From the NCBI RefSeq assembly GCF_949987535.1, contig NC_080077.1, positions 37,528,561 to 37,592,560 of the forward strand: 64,000 bases of DNA, written 5' to 3'. Origin of the DNA: Balaenoptera acutorostrata (taxonomy: Eukaryota; Chordata; Mammalia; Artiodactyla; Balaenopteridae). The position numbers and the translations under genes are program-made. Below the pieces are notes generated by a model. It was not told the origin of the DNA. It made no database searches and saw only the letters and a program-made list of their open reading frames with translations. Below are positions 57,866 through 64,000 of this stretch, one piece after another (position 1 is the stretch's first letter; every line of letters begins with the position of its first letter).

Positions 57866-59139
57866 ACCCCACACATGTTGATTACTAAATCAGTTCTTGT
57901 GCTCGTTGACAAATCCAGCTGAAATATCTAAAATGGTAGCAAATACAGACTGGAGGACAAGTTCCAAAGTTTCAAGTTATATTTTCAAATTCAACTGAAA
58001 TTTTCAGTTGGTCACAGCATTTAAAAAAATTTTTTTTCCTAGATGTTTTGAATGCACCGACTTATGTCCATTTGCATGGCAGCAATAATGTTTGTCTTTA
58101 TGTACTGAGTAATTTAAATATTCTGAAACTTTTTAATAGCTATTAGGCAAAAACCTAAAAACCAAAATAGGCAAATCAGAAGTAATTCCACTGCAGTAGA
58201 AGTTTAGTTCAAAGTCAATCTATTAGATACTAGGAGATATTGTCACCTCTCATGTTTTTTTCTCTTTTCACCTCCATAACAGGGATGTGAAAATAGCTGG
58301 AAGAAAACCTAAAAGGAGAAAAGATTGAGTAGTATACAATTCAGTAGAGTAATTACTGTTAAAAGCATTTTTAGAAGGCTGGGGTGTAGAATTGGAATAA
58401 CGCATTTATTATTACTGGTCAGACCTTTACCAAAACAAGAAGTTCGAGCTCTAGAATACAAAGTTTAAACACCTGGGGAATTTAGAGACAAATCAGAATA
58501 GAGTGTAGAAATGTTTAAAATGATCAAAAATGAACCTGGAAATTCGACTAAAGCAATTGTGATTATTTGGCCTGTAGAATACAACTCCACAACTCTGAGA
58601 GAATAAGGGCCTCCAGGAGTATCAAGTACAATAAATAAGACAAATATGAGTGACTTTCTATTTCCACTGAAGACTACAAAAAACAGAAGAAATGGGCATA
58701 TGTATAACTGTGTCTTTCCCTGGCTATACTCCCTAATACTTTACAGGTACTTCTCCTGGGGTACTCATCACTTTCTCTGTGTCTTGTCAGTCATCCTCCT
58801 CTCTTACTTCCAGGGGCTATTTTTTATACATCTTACATTCTTACATTCTTGCATTTAGAAGAAATGAAACCAATGGGAGAACAGCAGAACTGAAAGATGC
58901 AAAGAGGCCAAGTCCTGACTATGGTGATGTAGCGCTTGGATCCAGCCAAGTTTTAAGGTGGTCTACCATGGACTTTTCAAACCATGATTTTATAAATCCA
59001 TATTTTTTCTTCATCAAGTTTGAATAAGAGGATTTTTAAACTAGAATTATGGGTAGGTGACCAGGACCATCAGAATAATAACAATGTTTAGCTGGGTTTT
59101 TAATTGGCATCTATCCTAAGCCTGGTTTTCACTCTTCAT
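57866..59139. other. Non-coding stretch, nothing recognised
   Basis: No repeat or exon recognised; direct doublet 'tcttacattcttacattctt' near 58828. Confidence 0.4.
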
Positions 59140-59490
59140 GGTCTTCTTGTCTGGTTTTCCTATCCTCACAGTTTCAGTAACCTCTATGACAATGACTCCA
59201 ATATCAGTCCATATTCATAGGTCAGGACTTCTCCAGGCTTACACATCTAGCTGCCTACTGTCCCCTTCATGGGCACTTCAAACTCAATATTGTTAACACC
59301 ACTTGTTTCCTTCTCCTTCAGACCTGTACATCCTCTCGTTTTCCCTACCTCATGTAAGGAATTCAGGCACCCAAGTCAGTCTTTTCTAATTAAATGATTT
59401 CCTCATGGGCAGGCATGATGTTTTCCTCTTGTTAGCAGTCCTAGCAGCATACCTAACACTTAATAGATACCTCCCAATTTTTTTGTTAAA
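59140..59490 (+). repeat. L2 LINE 3' segment (plus)
   Basis: 'acacatctagctgcctactg', 'gggcacttcaaactcaatat', 'tagcagcatacctaacactt' and 'taatagatacctccc' follow L2. Confidence 0.75.
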
Positions 59491-60151
59491 TAAATTATTA
59501 ACAAAAAAAAGAATGAAGAAATGGTAAGACTACTCTGTTGTTTAGTGATATCAAGAGCAGCTCTTAATTGAAAAAGAATAAACTAGAGGACCTCTTAGAA
59601 TTCCTTCCAGCAAACTAACGTTTTTAAAAAATGACTCCTTTGCCTTGTTTTTAAAGTAAAGAGGTAAACCACTTTTACAGGTAAAAAGTGTTTTTGGTTG
59701 TTTGTTTCTTTATATTTCATTTCTGATCCATTTAACAAAGTAAGATGTCTAATTGGTGTTGATGCAATACAGTTGGTCAATCATAGACCATAGACTAGTC
59801 AATGGACTAGTTTCTTAATTCAAAGATTTGGAGTTGTCCTAAGTATCAATAATGCAACTTTGATCAAAAGTTGTTCTGAAGAAATACCTCTTTTATACGT
59901 AAACTAGGAGGAGAAACAGGAAACTGGAGGAAGTAGACTAAGATGGGAATGGATGAAAAGACTATGGGAAAGTCTTAGTGGCAAACAACAAACAACTTCA
60001 CAACAAAAAAAAAAATGTATAAGACAATTCAATATAAAGGGAGTATTGAGAGAAGAATAAAGAAATTATATCCTGGGAGAAGTTCTAGTTTGATGAGCAT
60101 TCTCTAAAATTTATTCCCGAATATAGCATAACATGTTTTTGTTTAAAAGAA
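59491..60151. other. Non-coding stretch, nothing recognised
   Basis: AT-rich; A run at 60004-60015. Confidence 0.4.
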
Positions 60152-60388
60152 AGTTTATAAATTAGGAGTTTGGAATCAGCAGATACAAACTACTATATAT
60201 AAAACTGGTAAACAACAGGGTCTTATTGTATAGTACAGGTAATTATATTTAATATCCTGTAATAAACCATAATGGAAAAGAATATGAAAAAGAGTATGTA
60301 TATATATAACAGAATCACTTTGCTGAAGACCAGAAATGAGCACAACATTGTAAATAAACTACACTTCAATTATAAATAAATAAATGCA
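60152..60388 (+). mobile_element. 5'-truncated L1 3'-UTR insertion (plus)
   Basis: 'ataaattaggagtttggaat', 'gtaaacaacagggtcttatt', 'taataaaccataatggaaaa', 'ttgtaaataaactacacttc', then an (aaat)n tail. Same L1 3'-UTR group as the copies at 18.7 and 41.5 kb, more diverged. Confidence 0.88.
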
Positions 60389-61914
60389 GAATGGGCTCCA
60401 AAAAAAATTTTAGAGTAATTGTTTTAATTGAAACATTGTAAGATGTTAAGATTGACTGCTTGAGGTGTCTGTATTTTATTTTTTATTGTAATTGGTGGTG
60501 GGAGAAAAGAAGATAAAGAATGGTAAAATTTTCAGAAGCCTAATTTCTTCCCAGGGCAAGTTCACAAACTCTAGATTTAGGTTGGAAACGTTGCAATACC
60601 AACTACTCCTGTGTACTTATTTACCACACAAGTCTTGTGGTCTGCCACAAAATGCTTTCCTAGCTAGCATATTGCTCCCACAATGGTCTTAACTCAGGAC
60701 TCTGAGATGCCAGTGATGACCACCTCTGACCTGGAGAGGCTAATGGTGCTGAATAAAATCACCTGAGAGATCTCACACAAATTTCTTCACAAAGCAACCA
60801 CTTCCCAAAAGGGCATTCATCAAATTCTTCAGTATACAACCTTAAGATCTAGCCTAGACCTAATTACCATAATCTTCTTGCCATTTTTTCCCTGCAGGAC
60901 ACAGTCAAGATGCAGTGCTTGTAATCAACAGTAATCTCCTCTCCAGAATGCCATATTTGCCCAGAATGCCCACCAACATGGAGAGATGTGATGGTTCACA
61001 AAAAGGACACGAGAGAGAATGATTTTTCTGGCAGCCAAGAACACAAACTCAGGCCTAATCTCTATCGCTTAGATGTAGAACAGGGCAATCAGGCAGAAGG
61101 CTCAATGAAATACAAACAATAGCCTGAAAAAACATGAATTACACTCTAATATCTTTTTGCTTGTGGGAGAATTCTCTGTGTTTGCTAGGTAGAAATAGCA
61201 AACAGATTTCTTGTTTCAGTCAAGAAATCTGGGACTCCGAAAGGACAAGTGAATATGATTGCAGTGGGGGTGAAAAGGTAGCGGAGATATCAGTAAATGT
61301 GGGCACACCATGAGGTCCCTTCAGAAACTCACTTTGGTCAGAAAATATGTTCATACAGTCACTCTAATCACACCTCCTCTCCCCACCATGGCTCTCATGC
61401 ACATCACTCCCTAAACTTTACTTTTGTTGTACATAGTTATATGCATTTCTTTGTACCCATCTATTCGTATATATGTTTCCGAGTTGGTTTAGATACTCCT
61501 GCTAGCTCTTGAGAATTTTAAGGTCAACCTTTATATCTAAAGTATTTTCATTCCTTCTCCCTTGGGTTACTCTATGATTCCTTTTTTTGAATCAATGTTA
61601 CCAACTAAGCTGTCTCATTTTCAATCTCAGAGAATCCCTTCTGAGAATAATGAAAATGTTATGGGTATCTATAGCTATCATTATGACTATGAAAGAAGAG
61701 TCTGGCTAACATGGGTGTGATGTCATATTTATATGCCAAGGGATATATGTTTTGAGGACAAAACTACCAATTTTCTTCCCACTATTCATTTGTTTTTAAA
61801 ATAAATATATATCAAGTGCCTGGGTATTAAATCTAGAAAAGAAAAGGAGATTCAAAATATTAAGACAGGTTCTGACTTCTTTGTACTTTTGCTTTTAGCC
61901 CTCTTTTATTGATT
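60389..61914. other. Non-coding stretch, nothing recognised
   Basis: No repeat or exon that I can support. Confidence 0.4.
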
Positions 61915-62155
61915 AGGGCATCAGTTCTCTATTATTGCACAACAAACAACCTCAAAACTTAGGGGCTTGAATAACAACCACTTTTTAGCTCACAATTCTG
62001 AAGGTTGGCAATTTGGGCTGGATTCAGCTCGATGGTTCATCTGGTCTCAGCAGGCTCATTCATGCCTCTGTGGTGAGCTGGCATGCTTGCTGGGGCACGA
62101 AAGCACCAAGGCTCAGAGCAGCGTGACATCATTTCCACTACATTGTAATACAGTA
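61915..62155 (-). mobile_element. MLT1-type LTR fragment (minus)
   Basis: 'tctctattattgcacaacaa', 'caaaacttaggggcttgaat', 'caatttgggctggattcagc' read as a reversed MLT1-group LTR end. Confidence 0.7.
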
Positions 62156-62250
62156 TTAAAATAATAATTGTTATTAAATAAGTGTATAGATATGCTATTA
62201 AATAATAATTTAATAATTATTAAATAATATTAAACATAATTATTTTTTAA
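62156..62250. repeat. A/T-rich TTA-type low-complexity tract
   Basis: Imperfect taat/atta units with short internal palindromes. Confidence 0.8.
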
Positions 62251-62397
62251 AATCTCATGCTTTTATGGTTTTAGTTTTTTACAGATAGTCTTTGCAGTTT
62301 CTGGAAAGCCAGGGGCTCTTTATAAACATACATAAAATTATTGTTTTTCATCACAAACGAATTGTAGCAAAAGCAAAGACCAGAGAGTAAAACTTTA

Positions 62398-62925
62398 GAA
62401 GCAAGCACTGACTCTGACGCTTTAACTCTTCTAGCTCTAGTTTTCAATCTGTTGTCTTATCTGCAAAATAGGGTGTCATGGACTTGTCTCCCACCCCAAA
62501 TTAACATGTTGAAGCCCTAATCCCCAATGTGACTGTATTTGTAAATAGAGCATTTAAGGAGGCAATTAAGGTTAAATAAGTTTGATCCCTCATCTGATAG
62601 GACTGGAGTCCTTATAAGAAGAGGGAGACCGTGGCGCGCACTCTCTCTCTGCACATGCGCACGGAGCAAAAGCCCTGAAAGAACACAGTGAGAAGACAGC
62701 CACCTGCAAGCCAGGAAGAGAGTCCTCATCAGGAACTAGCCCTGCTGGTCCCTGGACATCTGGCCTCCAGAACTGTGACAAAATAAATTTCTGTTGTTTA
62801 AGCCACCCAGTCTGTGGTATTTTGTTATGGTAGCTTACAGTAACTAATCCTGTAAATTAAGATAATACATTTTGGAGGGATTTGTGGGGTTCAAATTAGA
62901 TTTGCAAGTAAAAGAAATTTATAAA
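62398..62925 (+). repeat. MIR SINE (plus) split by an LTR
   Basis: MIR text at 62398-62473 ('tttcaatctgttgtcttatc', 'tgcaaaatagg') resumes at 62855 ('aagataatacattttggagg', 'ggggttcaaattagatttgc'). The MLT1 LTR at 62474-62850 lies between. Confidence 0.7.
62474..62850 (+). mobile_element. MLT1-type LTR (plus) inside a MIR
   Basis: Starts 'tgtcatggacttgtctccca', then 'ttaacatgttgaagccctaa', 'aaggaggcaattaaggttaa', 'aacacagtgagaagacagcc', 'cctccagaactgtgacaaaa', 'tttctgttgtttaagccacc'. CpG-containing part at 62630-62665. Confidence 0.88.
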
Positions 62926-63480
62926 CAAAAAAATCACACAGTAGCTAACTATGAGTAATATTTATTGATAATTAGAATTGGTAATTATTTATACTTGAAT
63001 TTAATAATGGAATTAAAAATTGCCAAGTGTATGTTAACAGGGTAGGGACAGGCTTGGTGTAGGGGTGTAGGATTTGTTAGCCAGCGGAGATTGTCTTTCT
63101 GCAATGCTGTTGTTACTGACTCTGCACATCGTGCAAAGAACCTGCCTAGTTTCAGGATGATGAGTGGAGGAACATTCATGCTTTAACCTATGATATGCCA
63201 CTCAGGTACAACATTTCATGTCAACAGGGGACAAACGACTCTAGTGGTCAAACTCCAAATTACAGAAATCATCATCAAAAGCTAAATGGATTTGCTTACA
63301 ATGCAACACTTCAAAGACTAGTAAATCACATACATAAAAGTTGAGAAAACTCATAGGAATAGATGGAAGAGAATTTTCTGAGATTAAAAAAAAATAATCA
63401 GGTTCAGCTGATATGTTTTCCTGATGCTTTTCTATTTTAATCCATTAATCCATTAAACCAAATACATGAACATTTACCAT
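62926..63480. other. Non-coding stretch, nothing recognised
   Basis: No repeat or exon recognised. Confidence 0.4.
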
Positions 63481-63631
63481 TGTATTATTTTATTATTATT
63501 TATTATTATTAATAATATTATATTATAATAATTATTATATTAATATAATGTTATTATTAATATTATAATATAAACATAATAATTATTTATTATTAATAAA
63601 TTATTTATTATTATTTATTATTATTATTAAC
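63481..63631. repeat. TTA/TAA microsatellite, about 150 bp, nearly pure A/T
   Basis: Repeating tta/ttatta units on both phases with many internal palindromes; only about four non-A/T bases. It stops about 60 bp before a CHR-2 SINE. Confidence 0.93.
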
Positions 63632-63690
63632 AGCTCCCCTACAATCTCATTGTCACTATGAACTGGGTTTTAGAATATGGTTTAAAAGAT

Positions 63691-63983
63691 GAGCTCCTGG
63701 TGGCGCAGTGTTTGAGAATTTGCCTGCCAATTCAGGGAACACGGGTTCAAGCCCAGGTCTGGGAAGATCCCACATGCCGCGGAGCAACTAGGCCCGTGAG
63801 CCACAATTACTGAGCCTGCGCGTCTGGAGCCTGTGCTCCGCAACGAGATAGGCCGCGATAGTGAGAGGCCCGCGCACTGCGATGGAGAGTGGCCCCCACT
63901 TGCCACAACCAGAGAAAGCCCTCGCACAGAAACGAAGACCCAACACAGCCATAAATAAATAAATAAAATTTAAAAAATAAAGA
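63691..63983 (+). mobile_element. CHR-2-type SINE (plus)
   Basis: Head from 63691, B box near 63743 with one change (ggttcaagcc), body, then (aaat)n tail to about 63983. I could not define a duplication. The head is slightly shortened compared with the copy at 3905. Confidence 0.92.
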
Positions 63984-64000
63984 ATTGTCATTATTGGGCA

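Noticed and set aside
1..64000. CRISPR array, operon, prophage or bacterial island
   Set aside because: No regularly spaced direct repeats with unique spacers and no clustered long frames. The repeat content is mammalian throughout.
1..64000. A wholly new multi-gene system
   Set aside because: After reading both strands I see no set of coding genes at all, so no such system can be supported from this sequence.

Overview
The window reads as ordinary mammalian nuclear DNA from a cetacean (whale, dolphin or porpoise). The main evidence is a set of tRNA-Glu-derived SINEs of the CHR-1/CHR-2 type, several with target-site duplications still readable. The L1 3' ends are of the artiodactyl type, and I saw no BovB, Bov-A2, Alu, B1/B2 or carnivore SINE. 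Ancient elements shared by all mammals (MIR, L2, L3/CR1, MLT1-type MaLR LTRs, Tigger-like DNA elements, old L1M) fill much of the rest. Family names come from recognition by eye, not from a database search. The species cannot be named from what I can see.

I found no protein-coding exon I can support. The longest open frames are either the wreck of an L1 retrotransposon, the antisense strand of SINEs (naturally open because they are GC-rich), microsatellite translations, or chance frames in two GC-rich patches. The window is therefore intergenic or lies inside a large intron.

Layout. 1-12 kb: scattered MIR, an MLT1 LTR, a Tigger/MER8-like element, two CHR-2 SINEs and two long L2 3' segments. 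12-22 kb: old L1M pieces, CHR-1 and CHR-2 insertions, a 41-bp L1 insertion with its duplication intact, a TA/TG microsatellite and MLT1 LTRs. 22-32 kb: nested ancient elements (L3 split by MIR, LTRs split by SINEs, L2 split by MIR) and a roughly 2-kb stretch at 28.4-30.4 kb in which I recognise no repeat. 33.7-38.5 kb: the dominant feature, a 4.8-kb 5'-truncated L1 on the + strand with 12-bp target-site duplications; both reading frames are broken and the reverse-transcriptase catalytic motif is altered. 39-41 kb: a CHR-1 SINE and the main GC-rich, CpG-containing patch. 41-47 kb: a 1.35-kb L2 remnant and a palindromic MITE. 47-64 kb: more MLT1, L1 and L2 pieces, a 170-bp TA-rich microsatellite with internal order, a second GC-rich patch with a NotI site, a 150-bp pure A/T tract and a final CHR-2 SINE.

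No operon-like system, CRISPR array, RNA gene or novel machinery is visible. The useful content is the retroposition record: exact insertion boundaries, nested insertions that order events in time, SINE copies with intact or damaged pol III boxes, and a few low-confidence candidates for non-coding transcripts or regulatory DNA.
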